Positions 1 to 8,203 of a DNA stretch of 64,000 nucleotides are shown here, piece by piece. How positions within the stretch are numbered: the stretch's first letter is position 1; every line of letters begins with the position of its first letter. The position numbers and the translations under genes were made by a program. Under the pieces are notes generated by a model. It did not search any database and had not been told where the DNA came from. It saw only the letters and a program-made list of their open reading frames with translations. Source of the DNA: Vibrio tapetis subsp. quintayensis (lineage in GTDB: Bacteria; Pseudomonadota; Gammaproteobacteria; Enterobacterales; Vibrionaceae); assembly GCF_030409945.1 (NCBI RefSeq), contig NZ_JAUFQV010000043.1:338369-402368 (forward strand), written 5' to 3'.

Positions 1-154
1 CAGCGTTAAGATTGGCGCAAGAATGGCCGGTTACATCATCAAGGATGGGAAACTGCCTGTGAATGTCGGTGCGATCAGCGAATGGACCGAAGCTCGTGAC
101 TTGCCCGAGCCTGATGGCGAATCGTTTAGAAGCTGGTTTAAGAACCGTAAGTAG
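1..154 (+). CDS. lutB: LutB-type lactate utilisation iron-sulfur protein, C-terminal end only
   Basis: Reading from base 2, about 50 codons run open to a TAG stop at 152-154. The tail (LPEPDGESFRSWFKNRK) matches the usual C-terminus of LutB/YkgF proteins, where an acidic PEPDGE stretch precedes an S-F-R-x-W-F-K ending. LutB is the cytoplasmic 4Fe-4S subunit of the LutABC complex that oxidises L-lactate to pyruvate. The gene continues off the left edge, so its ferredoxin motifs cannot be seen. lutC follows 48 bases later on the same strand, which supports the call. Confidence 0.8.
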   Translation, partial: SVKIGARMAGYIIKDGKLPVNVGAISEWTEARDLPEPDGESFRSWFKNRK

Positions 155-202
155 CTTGCGTTACCGCCGAATAATAACCGCCAAATGAAAAAAGTGTAAG
201 GA

Positions 203-958
203 ATGAATATGTCGAATTTGAATGATCAATCATCGCGAATTCATAACCGTGAGTCGTTTCTCAACAACATAGCGAATAAGCTTCAACGAGATCGAATTAC
301 CCAGAGAGTTGCCAAGCCTAAACTGAAGTATAGCTGTCATCATGAGGTGCTTGCATCTTGCAATAAAGACGAACTCAAAAATGTACTTGTCGACTACACC
401 AAAACAGCGTTGGGCGCGAATGCTCTAGTGACAACCAAAGCTGAGTTTTCAAGAACCTTGCGGGTGGAGTGTAAAAATTACTGTGAGAAAGAGGCAACGG
501 GTAAGCAAGAAGTTCTATTGTCAGCCGATGAGCGCTTACTGGATCTCATCGGCAGTGATGGACTTAACGACTTGCATCATGACGTGAATGTTTGGGACCA
601 AAGTGCAGGCTACGAGCGTAACATCACGTTGGCTGAACGAGCAAAGGTTGGGGTAGTGTTTGCGGAGCAAGGGCTAGCAGAGTCCGGCACTATGGTGCTT
701 TACAGCCAACCGAAGCAAGGCCGTGCGGTTAGTTTGTTACCAGAAGCGTCGATTGTTGTTGTTGCCAAGAGCACATTGTTCGCCCGTTTAACTCAGGCAA
801 CCACCGAATTACACCGCAAGGCAGAGGCCGGTGAACGCATACCTTCGTGTGTTAACTTCATATCTGGCCCTAGTTCAACCGCTGATATCGAACTGATCAA
901 AGTGGTTGGGGTACATGGCCCTGTTTATGCGACGTACATTATCATTGATGATATGTGA
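203..958 (+). CDS. lutC: LutC lactate utilisation protein (LUD domain)
   Basis: This 251-residue protein is the third component of the LutABC L-lactate-oxidising complex. It carries a LUD domain over roughly residues 60-250. The C-terminal block GPSSTADIE (about 222-230), followed by VVGVHGPV, is the conserved LUD/LutC signature. LutC itself has no cluster-binding cysteine motif, and none is seen here. A TAAGGA-like ribosome site lies just before the ATG at 203. A second ATG at 209 is possible. It follows the lutB tail closely and is probably co-transcribed. Hairpin terminator 1058-1093 lies downstream. Confidence 0.9.
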   Translation: MNMSNLNDQSSRIHNRESFLNNIANKLQRDRITQRVAKPKLKYSCHHEVLASCNKDELKNVLVDYTKTALGANALVTTKAEFSRTLRVECKNYCEKEATGKQEVLLSADERLLDLIGSDGLNDLHHDVNVWDQSAGYERNITLAERAKVGVVFAEQGLAESGTMVLYSQPKQGRAVSLLPEASIVVVAKSTLFARLTQATTELHRKAEAGERIPSCVNFISGPSSTADIELIKVVGVHGPVYATYIIIDDM

Positions 959-976
959 TGGGGCGCAAGGGTAGAG

Positions 977-1018
977 GCATAAGGCATAAGGCATAAGGCG
1001 AAGGGCTAGAGGCGAAGA
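977..1018 (+). repeat. Degenerate 7-bp tandem repeat after lutC
   Basis: Three perfect head-to-tail copies of GCATAAG (977-997) are followed by variant heptamers GCGAAGG, GCTAGAG and GCGAAGA. The array begins about 18 bases after the lutC stop codon. It is non-coding and resembles a second heptamer array at 29040-29074, also just after a stop codon. Confidence 0.7.
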
Positions 1019-1057
1019 AAGGAAAGAGTGGGGCTAGGGTGGCCGATTAGGGAAGGA

Positions 1058-1093
1058 GACAAAGGCAATAATCTAAGGGTTATTGCCTTTGTC
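1058..1093. terminator. Rho-independent terminator downstream of lutC
   Basis: A perfect 14-bp inverted repeat (GACAAAGGCAATAA, then TTATTGCCTTTGTC) with an 8-base loop lies between lutC and the LysR gene. The descending arm contains CCTTT, and the ascending arm supplies A-rich sequence, so it could work in either direction. It would end the lut transcript before the promoter at about 1094-1139. Confidence 0.75.
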
Positions 1094-1139
1094 TGTTATT
1101 GTATAATCAGCGTTAGTTGTTTACATAAGGGAGTCTCGC

Positions 1140-2042
1140 GTGCCGCACATTGATGATTTAGCCATGTTTACCCAAGTGATAGAGCAAGGGTCGTTTAGTA
1201 AAGTCGCAGAATTGAACGGCATTACAAAATCGGTGGTTAGTAAACGTGTGAGCAAGCTAGAAAGTGATTTGGGTGTTCAACTGCTGTACCGCACCACAAG
1301 AAAGCTGTCTTTAACCGAAGCGGGTGAGGTTTTATATCATCGTTCAAAAGGGATCAGTTCCTTGGCTCAATCCGCTTTTGATGCGGTTACAGGTTACAAC
1401 GAGGCGTTATCTGGCCACATTAAAATGTCAGTTCCCACTATATCTGGTGAGTTATTGCTTGCCGACGCAGTGTCTGACTTTTGTATGGAGCATGCGGGCC
1501 TAACGATAGACATGTCGATGGATAACAACTTTGTCGACTTGTCTGCCGGAAATTATGATCTTGTCATTCGCACAGGTTACCTAGAAGATTCTAGCTTGAT
1601 TGCGCGTTATATCTTTAACTCTCGCTGGGTAATATGTGGGGCGCCGAGCTATTTCAAATCACATGACTGCCCCTCAGAGCCGAATGAGTTGCTGCGTCAT
1701 AACTGTTTTGGTTACACCCATCCAAGTAGCGGAACGTTCGACTGGCTGTTTAAACGAAATAGCGATACGTACACACTTAAGGTAAACGGAAATTTCTCGT
1801 CGGATAACTCAGCGGCACTCAAGAAAGCCGCTTTGAAAGGCAATGGCCTTGCTTATTTACCGACATGTTTGGTTTACGATGAGTTGCAAAGTGGTGAACT
1901 TGTTGAAGTATTATCGGATCATGTGGGCAAAGAAGTGGGAATTTACGCCGTTTATCCGTACACCCGAAAGCCGGCAAAACGGATTCAGGCGCTGATTGAG
2001 CATATTCGAGAATGCTACCAAGAGCGACGACACTGCTTTTAA
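1140..2042 (+). CDS. LysR-family transcriptional regulator
   Basis: The 300-residue product has the LysR layout: an N-terminal winged helix-turn-helix (residues about 3-62, with the recognition region around SFSKVAELNGITKSVVSKR) and a C-terminal substrate-binding-like domain (about 90-295). The start is a GTG at 1140 preceded by AAGGGAG. It lies alone between two hairpin terminators, so it is probably monocistronic. It resembles the CrgA/YafC-type subgroup that often acts on neighbouring dehydrogenase genes. No divergent partner is present, so the target is unknown. Regulating the lut genes is only a guess from proximity. Confidence 0.88.
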   Translation: MPHIDDLAMFTQVIEQGSFSKVAELNGITKSVVSKRVSKLESDLGVQLLYRTTRKLSLTEAGEVLYHRSKGISSLAQSAFDAVTGYNEALSGHIKMSVPTISGELLLADAVSDFCMEHAGLTIDMSMDNNFVDLSAGNYDLVIRTGYLEDSSLIARYIFNSRWVICGAPSYFKSHDCPSEPNELLRHNCFGYTHPSSGTFDWLFKRNSDTYTLKVNGNFSSDNSAALKKAALKGNGLAYLPTCLVYDELQSGELVEVLSDHVGKEVGIYAVYPYTRKPAKRIQALIEHIRECYQERRHCF

Positions 2043-2090
2043 GATGAACCCAGCCACGGTTTAGGACAAGCGACTTCAATTTCAATAACA

Positions 2091-2125
2091 AAAAAGCCAA
2101 GCTAATTACGTTAGCTTGGCTTTTT
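2091..2125. terminator. Bidirectional terminator between convergent genes
   Basis: A perfect 15-bp inverted repeat (AAAAAGCCAAGCTAA, then TTAGCTTGGCTTTTT) with a 5-base loop lies between the LysR gene (+) and the DUF1456 gene (-). The A-run and T-run on the two arms let it terminate both converging transcripts. Confidence 0.9.
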
Positions 2126-2151
2126 ATATTTGTTCAGTGTGACGCTAGGGA

Positions 2152-2619
2152 TTAATCCGCTTGAGGACGAAACTTCTGTTGAATACCATTCAAGAAGTTA
2201 CGTAGAATCTGAGCTTTACAGTCGCGGTAGTGTTTGTGCTCAGGCTTACGGAAAAACGCGCTCAGCTCATGTTTGCTCATTTCAAAATCAACGCTTTTCA
2301 TGATCTCTAGTACGTCTTCGGCTTTGTAGTTCAAAGCAATGCGTAATTTCATGAAGATCATGTTGTTGGTTAAGTTTTGCTCTGGAGCAGGTTGTGCTCC
2401 CTCTTTCTTGCCACGTTTGGTATTGATTAAACCATTTAGGAAGATCGCCAATTCCGTGTCAGTACAAGCAACGAATGCGCTATCTTCGTCTTTCTTAAGC
2501 CAATTAGAAACTTGCTCACGGGTTACTTCGTGCTCGGCAGCAGCAAAAATGTCGATCATAGCAGTGTCGTTAAAATCGAAAGTAAAGCGGATGCGGCGTA
2601 AAATATCGTTATTGGTCAC
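2152..2619 (-). CDS. DUF1456 (YehS-like) protein
   Basis: This 155-residue cytoplasmic protein has two tandem DUF1456 repeats. The first begins at MTNNDILRRIRF (residues 1-65) and the second at NLTNNMIFMKLRIA (about 83-150). Each is a small helical unit with the N-N-D/M-I-hydrophobic-x-K/R-L/I-R start seen in E. coli YehS and its homologues. The two repeats are joined by a Lys/Gly/Pro-rich linker. The biochemical function of the family is not established. The gene is monocistronic, and terminator 2091-2125 ends it. Confidence 0.88.
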   Translation of the reverse strand: MTNNDILRRIRFTFDFNDTAMIDIFAAAEHEVTREQVSNWLKKDEDSAFVACTDTELAIFLNGLINTKRGKKEGAQPAPEQNLTNNMIFMKLRIALNYKAEDVLEIMKSVDFEMSKHELSAFFRKPEHKHYRDCKAQILRNFLNGIQQKFRPQAD

Positions 2620-2946
2620 TCAATTTTCCTAATGATTTGCAGCCGTGGGTATGGCTGCTGAGTTTGTGGTCGAGCACTTTAACAGATTTCCTGGTTTAGG
2701 TCTGAATTATTCAAGCGAATTTTGCAGTTCATTTTTGCCAATACAATGAATTTCGCCCGCATTTACAATATCCAAAACAGTGCAGACGCCGCTAAATCTT
2801 GCCCTCATTTATCGCAACGATTGATGGTTTGGCGGTACAAATCAAATATATCGCTGTTAAGTTGAGAAAGTTGGTTATTTTATCATCTATAACTTGCATA
2901 AGTAGCTAACCGATCAATACTTTAGGGAGTCAGTTGTAGAGCAAGG
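2620..2946. other. Divergent intergenic region, 327 bp
   Basis: This stretch separates the start of the DUF1456 gene (-) from the HD-GYP gene (+) and must hold both promoters. It is AT-rich toward the HD-GYP gene. I see no coding sequence, no RNA gene and no strong inverted repeat. Confidence 0.5.
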
Positions 2947-2955
2947 ATGTTCATA

Positions 2956-5868
2956 ATGAGAAAGAAGAGACGCTATCCTCTTAGCATACATATCACGACG
3001 CTGTTTTTAGCGCTCGTAACTGCAATTGGGGTAAGCCTGATCACCATCAGTTATCAGCATTCCCAAACGCTTTTAGAGGGGACTGCTGGGGAGTTGAGCA
3101 ACGAGAATAGCCTAAAACTTCAAACCTTGTTTAAACAACAAGTGGCCCCGGTATTAACGACGTTAGATTTTATGGCGATGAGTTCGTTCATTTCCCATCA
3201 AACTGATTCAGCCGAAAAAAACGGGTGGCTGTCTTCTATTGATTTGGTCTTCAATCGTAACGAAAGCCTCGTTGCCTTGTACTATGGATCCAGTGAAGGA
3301 CGCTTTACCCTATATAGACCGTTGATTAACCCGGTAGTTGCTAAGCAATTTAAAGCGCCTGATGGCGCAACTATGTTGTTTCGAGATACGGATCTAGACG
3401 GTAGGAATGAAGCCATATTTTATGACCCGAACATGAACGTGATGAGCGCGAACATCCAATATGACAACCGTTATGACCCGAGAGTACGCCCTTGGTATAG
3501 CAAAGCGGAAAAAGGTGGGGAGATCAGCTTAACGGAACCGTACCGTTTTTACTGGCTGCAAGATTCTGGCGTTACCTTCGTGCGACGTTCTGTTGATAAT
3601 CGCCATGTTGTTGCCGCTGACTTTTCATTGTCAGGCTTGTCCGCAAAAATCAAAGAACTGGCTTATTCTGAGCGAAGCAAACTCATCTTATTTGATAGGA
3701 ACTTTCACCCTTTAGCTAGTCATCAGGTAGAGCTTGCCGATCAAGATAGTAGCCAAGATATTCGACTAACGCTTGCCGATAGTGTGTTCAGTGGTGTTTT
3801 AAAAGAGACCTCATTATCTGGTGGGTATGCGACGAAGAATGTTGATAACTTAGCTTGGTCGATTGCCGTAACTCCGGTTGATTTAACCGATGGCGTTGAA
3901 CTGTATTTGGCAGAAGCGACACCGCAAAATGACTTGATGAAAGATCTACTCTCTATGCGTGACAAACAGTTAGTGATGGCGCTGTTAATGCTCCTAGCGT
4001 GTACGTTGATCGTTAGATATGTGGCGAAGAGAATTGCAGAGCCGCTGGATGGGTTGAACAAGCAAGCGGAAAACATCAGACGGTTTGTTTTTACTAAATC
4101 TCATTACTCACGCAGTATGATAAAAGAAGTGAACGACCTGTCGATGTCTGTTGAGTTGATGGAGCATACGCTGCACGACCTCATTATTTTGTTGCAAGAT
4201 ACGGCCAGTAACCAAGATTTTAGTATTCTGGCAAAAAACATCGCCAAACAAAGTTATATTGTGACCAAAGCCGAAACCATCGTGTTATCGGTGTGGGACA
4301 GAAAAACCAAGAAATTTGAAGTGGCCGTTAACCATGCCATTATTCCTCTGCGGGTTGATATGAATACATTGCTCGCAAATGCACCCTTGATGCTTTCTCA
4401 ACTCAAGAGTGGCGAGGTATTTCATCTAAATAAAAAAGATGAATTGCTTAAGCCGTATTTGCTGCATTTCCATAACTCCGATCTCTACTTCTTCCCGTTG
4501 CTTAATCGAGATAAACAACTCGTTGGGGTTCTCACGCTAGGCTATGAGCGACGTGCAACTAAACTACAAAAAGAAAAACACGATTTTTTAAGTGAGTTAC
4601 TCAATTTTGCAGCGATAGCTAAGGAAAATATCGATCAAATTCAACAACAAAAAGACATGCTTAATGCCTTTACCGAATTACTTGCATCGACCATTGATAC
4701 CAAATCTCCATACACTGGAGGGCACTGTCAACGAGTTCCGGCACTTGCAGAAATGCTGACCTTAGCGGCGGCTGAAGATCAAGGTCAGTTTAGAGATTTT
4801 TCGATGGACAGTAAGCAGTGGGAAGAGCTAAGTCTAGGTGCTTGGATGCACGACTGCGGAAAAATAACCACGCCGGAATATGTGGTCGATAAGGCAACCA
4901 AGTTGGAAACCAATTATGACCGTATTCATGAAATACGGATGCGATTTGAGTTGCTCAAGCAACAAGCACATACAGACTACTGGAAAGCCGTGTCTCAGGG
5001 CTCTGATGCCGCCTTTGAAAAACTCAGACGTGATAAAACGTTGCATAGCCTAGATGATGACTTTGCCTTTATTGCGGAGTGTAATATCGGGTCCGAGTTC
5101 ATGAACGACAGCAAGTTTGAGCGGTTACAGAGCATCGCACAGCTAACATGGAAGCGTACCATAGACGACAAAATCGGCATTTCATGGGTTGAAAAAGACC
5201 GATGTGATAACTCACAAGCACTTCCGGTGACCGAATTTATGCTGTCAAATAAAGCCGTACATAAGGTGGCTTGGCCGTTGGGTCATAACCCTAAAGATAC
5301 GTGGGAGCAACCCTTCAACTTGGTGCCAGGAGAGTATCAATACGATAGAGGTGAGTTGTATAACCTGAGTGTGAGAGTCGGTACCTTAACGTCGGAAGAA
5401 CGCTTTATTATTAATAACCATATTGTTCAAACCATCCATATGCTCGAAAAACTGCCTTATCCTGAGCACATGAAAAATGTCCCTGAGATTGCTGGTTGCC
5501 ATCATGAAAGAATGGACGGAGAGGGCTACCCGAGAGGACAAAAAGGAAGTGAACTGTCAGTACAGGCAAGAGTGATGGCGATAGCCGACATCTTTGAAGC
5601 ATTAACGGCCAATGACAGGCCGTATAAAAAAGCCAAAAACTTGCGGGAATCATTATCTATTATGACTCAATTGGCAACCACTGGTCATATCGACCCAGAC
5701 TTATATGTGCTGTTCTTAGGCAAAGGCGTGTACAAACAATATGCAGACAAATTTCTAGAACAGACACAGCTGGTGGACGTGAATATTGATAATTACCTAG
5801 AGCAGGTTAATTTGTATCTGGCTAAGCAAAAGTTCGACAAAAAGCAGGAAGAAGACGTTGCGGGGTGA
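2956..5868 (+). CDS. Membrane Cache-HAMP-GAF-HD-GYP cyclic-di-GMP phosphodiesterase
   Basis: The product is about 970 residues. A first membrane helix (about 10-30) is followed by a large periplasmic Cache-type sensor (about 35-335), a second helix (about 340-358), a HAMP-like linker, a GAF domain (about 410-560) and a C-terminal HD-GYP domain. The metal-binding pair in WMHDCGKI falls at H632-D633, and the hallmark GYP in HHERMDGEGYP at 857-859. Active HD-GYP proteins hydrolyse cyclic-di-GMP to GMP, and the required residues are present. The HD and GYP motifs lie about 225 residues apart, far more than usual, so there is an insertion in the catalytic domain. I prefer ATG 2956 because AAGG at 2943-2946 is 9 bases upstream; ATG 2947 is the alternative. 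Confidence 0.88.
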   Translation: MRKKRRYPLSIHITTLFLALVTAIGVSLITISYQHSQTLLEGTAGELSNENSLKLQTLFKQQVAPVLTTLDFMAMSSFISHQTDSAEKNGWLSSIDLVFNRNESLVALYYGSSEGRFTLYRPLINPVVAKQFKAPDGATMLFRDTDLDGRNEAIFYDPNMNVMSANIQYDNRYDPRVRPWYSKAEKGGEISLTEPYRFYWLQDSGVTFVRRSVDNRHVVAADFSLSGLSAKIKELAYSERSKLILFDRNFHPLASHQVELADQDSSQDIRLTLADSVFSGVLKETSLSGGYATKNVDNLAWSIAVTPVDLTDGVELYLAEATPQNDLMKDLLSMRDKQLVMALLMLLACTLIVRYVAKRIAEPLDGLNKQAENIRRFVFTKSHYSRSMIKEVNDLSMSVELMEHTLHDLIILLQDTASNQDFSILAKNIAKQSYIVTKAETIVLSVWDRKTKKFEVAVNHAIIPLRVDMNTLLANAPLMLSQLKSGEVFHLNKKDELLKPYLLHFHNSDLYFFPLLNRDKQLVGVLTLGYERRATKLQKEKHDFLSELLNFAAIAKENIDQIQQQKDMLNAFTELLASTIDTKSPYTGGHCQRVPALAEMLTLAAAEDQGQFRDFSMDSKQWEELSLGAWMHDCGKITTPEYVVDKATKLETNYDRIHEIRMRFELLKQQAHTDYWKAVSQGSDAAFEKLRRDKTLHSLDDDFAFIAECNIGSEFMNDSKFERLQSIAQLTWKRTIDDKIGISWVEKDRCDNSQALPVTEFMLSNKAVHKVAWPLGHNPKDTWEQPFNLVPGEYQYDRGELYNLSVRVGTLTSEERFIINNHIVQTIHMLEKLPYPEHMKNVPEIAGCHHERMDGEGYPRGQKGSELSVQARVMAIADIFEALTANDRPYKKAKNLRESLSIMTQLATTGHIDPDLYVLFLGKGVYKQYADKFLEQTQLVDVNIDNYLEQVNLYLAKQKFDKKQEEDVAG

Positions 5869-5972
5869 TTGGTGTCTTAACGGGCTACTTATGGCATGCG
5901 TCGCGAATTGTCGCATTCTAGTCGTTTGTTGCATGCATAGTCACTTGTGGCATGCTTAGTAATTAGTCGGTG

Positions 5973-6002
5973 ACTGCCGATGTTGAAGCCAGCATCGGCA
6001 GT
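5973..6002. terminator. Hairpin between convergent genes
   Basis: ACTGCCGATGTTG pairs with CAGCATCGGCAGT (13 bp with one G-U) around an AAGC loop. A T-rich stretch follows at about 6003-6016. It lies between the HD-GYP gene and the convergent small membrane gene and is a plausible weak intrinsic terminator. Confidence 0.6.
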
Positions 6003-6036
6003 TGGTCGTCTTTCTTGTCATCACAACATTAATCTA

Positions 6037-6390
6037 TCAATTACTCGTTTTTTGGACCGCATTTTCTTTCGCTTCCGTGTCGTCAGACGTTTCTTTTGAG
6101 CAATCGTCAGAGGCTGTAACGGTCTCGGTTTTGTTTTTTGTTGCTGCTTGCTGTTTTAACTTGGGTTCGTCGTGAGGCACTTTAAACATTGGCTTATAGC
6201 TGACGTTGTCGTTTCGCTCTCCAAAGACGAGGTTCTTGATGAGCAATAAGATGAACAAAGCAACCGATCCAATAGCGACGTAAATTAGGGTAGTAAAGTC
6301 ACCATTTAAACTTTGATAAATACCGAATGCAAACCCACCAACAATGGCTATTAGTATTAGTAATCTAGGTAAGCTGGTTTTTTGTCCCAT
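6037..6390 (-). CDS. Small two-helix membrane protein of unknown function
   Basis: A 117-residue protein starting MGQKTSLPRLL, with two hydrophobic segments (about 9-28 and 33-52). A charged, Lys/Glu/Thr-rich, probably disordered cytoplasmic tail follows. A longer reading frame begins upstream at 6504, but AAGGA 11 bases before the ATG at 6390 supports the shorter start. I do not recognise the family. It is convergent with the HD-GYP gene and divergent from the solute-binding protein gene. Confidence 0.65.
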   Translation of the reverse strand: MGQKTSLPRLLILIAIVGGFAFGIYQSLNGDFTTLIYVAIGSVALFILLLIKNLVFGERNDNVSYKPMFKVPHDEPKLKQQAATKNKTETVTASDDCSKETSDDTEAKENAVQKTSN

Positions 6391-6693
6391 GATGGTTGGA
6401 TTCCTTGTGACGTTTGAAATGTCTAATTTGATGAAAAATACGTTCGTTAGATCATAAAGTTTGAAGCTCTTGCCTTGATTCATGAGCTTACCAAACGTTA
6501 GCAATCCTGAAGTATCTCCCTCTTATTGGCAATCAAATTCGTTTTGTGACGAAGTAAAATACGATCTCTATCTAGATACTGATTCCAAAAACGCAAGGCT
6601 TGTGCAAACAGGTGTTTATGTTCGTTCCGTGATTAGACGAACCGCCATCGAATGCCTATGCTTAATAAACGAATGGAGCAGGAGAGTAGAAGC

Positions 6694-7464
6694 ATGTCTA
6701 AAGGTAGTCAAATCACAAGGGCGCGATTGCTGCTACTGATTGCCATGACAGCGCTGTCCTTTCGTGTTCACGCGATACAAAACGTTAATATCTACGGCGA
6801 TGATAATTACCCTCCTTATTCTTATTCCGAAAACGGCGAACCCAAAGGAATCTATGTCGATATCTTGCGGGAAGTCTTTTCAGACATGCTCGAGTTTGAA
6901 GTAACCATCCGTATGGTGCCGTGGAAAAGGGGCCTTAGGTATATTGAACAAGGTAAAGGATTCGCACTTTTTCCTCCGTATTACACGGAAAAGCGCGATC
7001 CATGGATGTTGTTTTCTGAGAGTATTCTAAAAGAAGAAGTAGTGGTATTCGGCAAATCTGAGAAGCTGATAAGTAAAAATAACTGGCCAGAAGACTTTTA
7101 CGGCACCGTAATCGGACTAAATCGTGGCTATAACCCATATTCGATGGGAGGGCATGCGTTTGGAGAAGCCGTTAAAGCAGGAAAAATTCTTACCGAAGAA
7201 GCGACAAATGGTGATGCCAATTTAAACAAACTGGCGAAAGGAAGAATCGATTTTTATATTAATGACCGTTTGATTGATATTAGCGATTACCCAAGCATTC
7301 AACGTGGATTAACCGCCAACACAAACGATGGTTACCTTGGGTTTACAAAGATAACGGATGATTACCCCTATTTAGCCAACTTTAAGGCCCAATTTGATCA
7401 AGCGATTCTTCGTTTAAAACGAACCGATAAAATCGAAAGAATCGTTCAGAGTTACGTCGACTGA
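6694..7464 (+). CDS. Periplasmic solute-binding protein, family 3
   Basis: This 256-residue protein has a signal peptide (about residues 1-28, ending at a probable SFRVHA cleavage site) and one SBP_bac_3 domain. The family start is seen in YGDDNYPPYSYSENGEPKGIYVDIL. Such proteins bind amino acids or similar polar solutes in the periplasm. No permease or ATPase genes flank it, so it is an orphan, like the many stand-alone SBP3 proteins of Vibrio, some of which may act as sensors' partners. ATG 6694 is chosen because AGGAG lies 9 bases upstream. In-frame ATGs further upstream lack a good ribosome site. Confidence 0.83.
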   Translation: MSKGSQITRARLLLLIAMTALSFRVHAIQNVNIYGDDNYPPYSYSENGEPKGIYVDILREVFSDMLEFEVTIRMVPWKRGLRYIEQGKGFALFPPYYTEKRDPWMLFSESILKEEVVVFGKSEKLISKNNWPEDFYGTVIGLNRGYNPYSMGGHAFGEAVKAGKILTEEATNGDANLNKLAKGRIDFYINDRLIDISDYPSIQRGLTANTNDGYLGFTKITDDYPYLANFKAQFDQAILRLKRTDKIERIVQSYVD

Positions 7465-7484
7465 TTTATAACATCATTGGACGA

Positions 7485-8096
7485 CTACGAAGCATAGTGG
7501 CTCAGAAACATAGCGACGGTTTGCTGCACTAAATAGTCTTTATCATTTTCTGACAGCTCAGGCTGCAAACGCATTAATTGCGGCCAGAAGCACTGACCTT
7601 TAATTAGGCTGTGTAATTGGCTGTTGGCAAAAGCAGGCTCTACATCCTTAAGCTTACCGTCACCCGCTGCTGCGGTGATCCATCGATGGAGTGTTGTTTC
7701 TTGTCTGGCGATCTTTTCTACTTCTTTGAGCAACGCTTCTGGGTGATAGAAAAGGTGACCGAATGCCACACGAGAAAGATCCAAATAATCTTCTGAGCTC
7801 ATTAAGCTAACTTCAGCGGCCAAAATGGCGTGCAGTTGTTCATCAAGAGCAACATCGGCCTGATACACAATGTTAGGCTGAACCAGTACTTTGTTCCAAA
7901 GATCAGACAAGATGAACATCACCAAAGCTTCTTTAGTTTCAAAGTGGTTATAGACGGTTCGTTTCGACACTTGAGCAAGCTCGGCCAATTTATCCATGCT
8001 GGTGGCTTTCACGCCATTTTCCTTAAATGAAATCATTGCGGCCTTGATGATTGCTTCGCGTTTGATTTCACTTCGTGTCTGTTTGGGTACGTTCAT
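7485..8096 (-). CDS. TetR-family transcriptional repressor
   Basis: The 203-residue product has an N-terminal TetR DNA-binding domain (about 10-56). The typical region KATSMDKLAELAQVSKRTVYNHFETKEAL contains the helix-turn-helix. A helical ligand-binding domain follows. It is divergent from the metallo-hydrolase gene at 8204, and the 107-bp gap holds a 21-bp near-palindrome plus a repeated half-site. It probably represses itself and that gene. The ligand is unknown. Confidence 0.88.
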   Translation of the reverse strand: MNVPKQTRSEIKREAIIKAAMISFKENGVKATSMDKLAELAQVSKRTVYNHFETKEALVMFILSDLWNKVLVQPNIVYQADVALDEQLHAILAAEVSLMSSEDYLDLSRVAFGHLFYHPEALLKEVEKIARQETTLHRWITAAAGDGKLKDVEPAFANSQLHSLIKGQCFWPQLMRLQPELSENDKDYLVQQTVAMFLSHYAS

Positions 8097-8138
8097 GTTT
8101 CTTGCTCGTCAGAATACTTTGTAATTATTTTACACTTA

Positions 8139-8192
8139 GTAGTTTACTTTTTAAAGGTGAAACCATAAACTGCACCGTGTAGTTTACTTTTT
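8139..8192. promoter_or_regulatory. Probable TetR operators
   Basis: The 14-base sequence GTAGTTTACTTTTT occurs twice in the same orientation (8139-8152 and 8179-8192), 40 bp apart. The second copy is part of a near-perfect 21-bp palindrome at 8166-8186, TAAACTGCAC-C-GTGTAGTTTA, with one mismatch. The first has a looser TACACT/AGTTTA pair. Palindromes of this size are usual TetR targets. Confidence 0.6.
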
Positions 8193-8203
8193 GAGTTAGA
8201 TAA

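Noticed and set aside
977..1018. CRISPR array
   Set aside because: The repeats are 7 bases with no spacers, and there are no cas genes.
6482..6739. An 85-codon open frame upstream of the solute-binding protein
   Set aside because: It overlaps the start of a clear signal-peptide protein in another frame, has no ribosome site and shows no protein family features.
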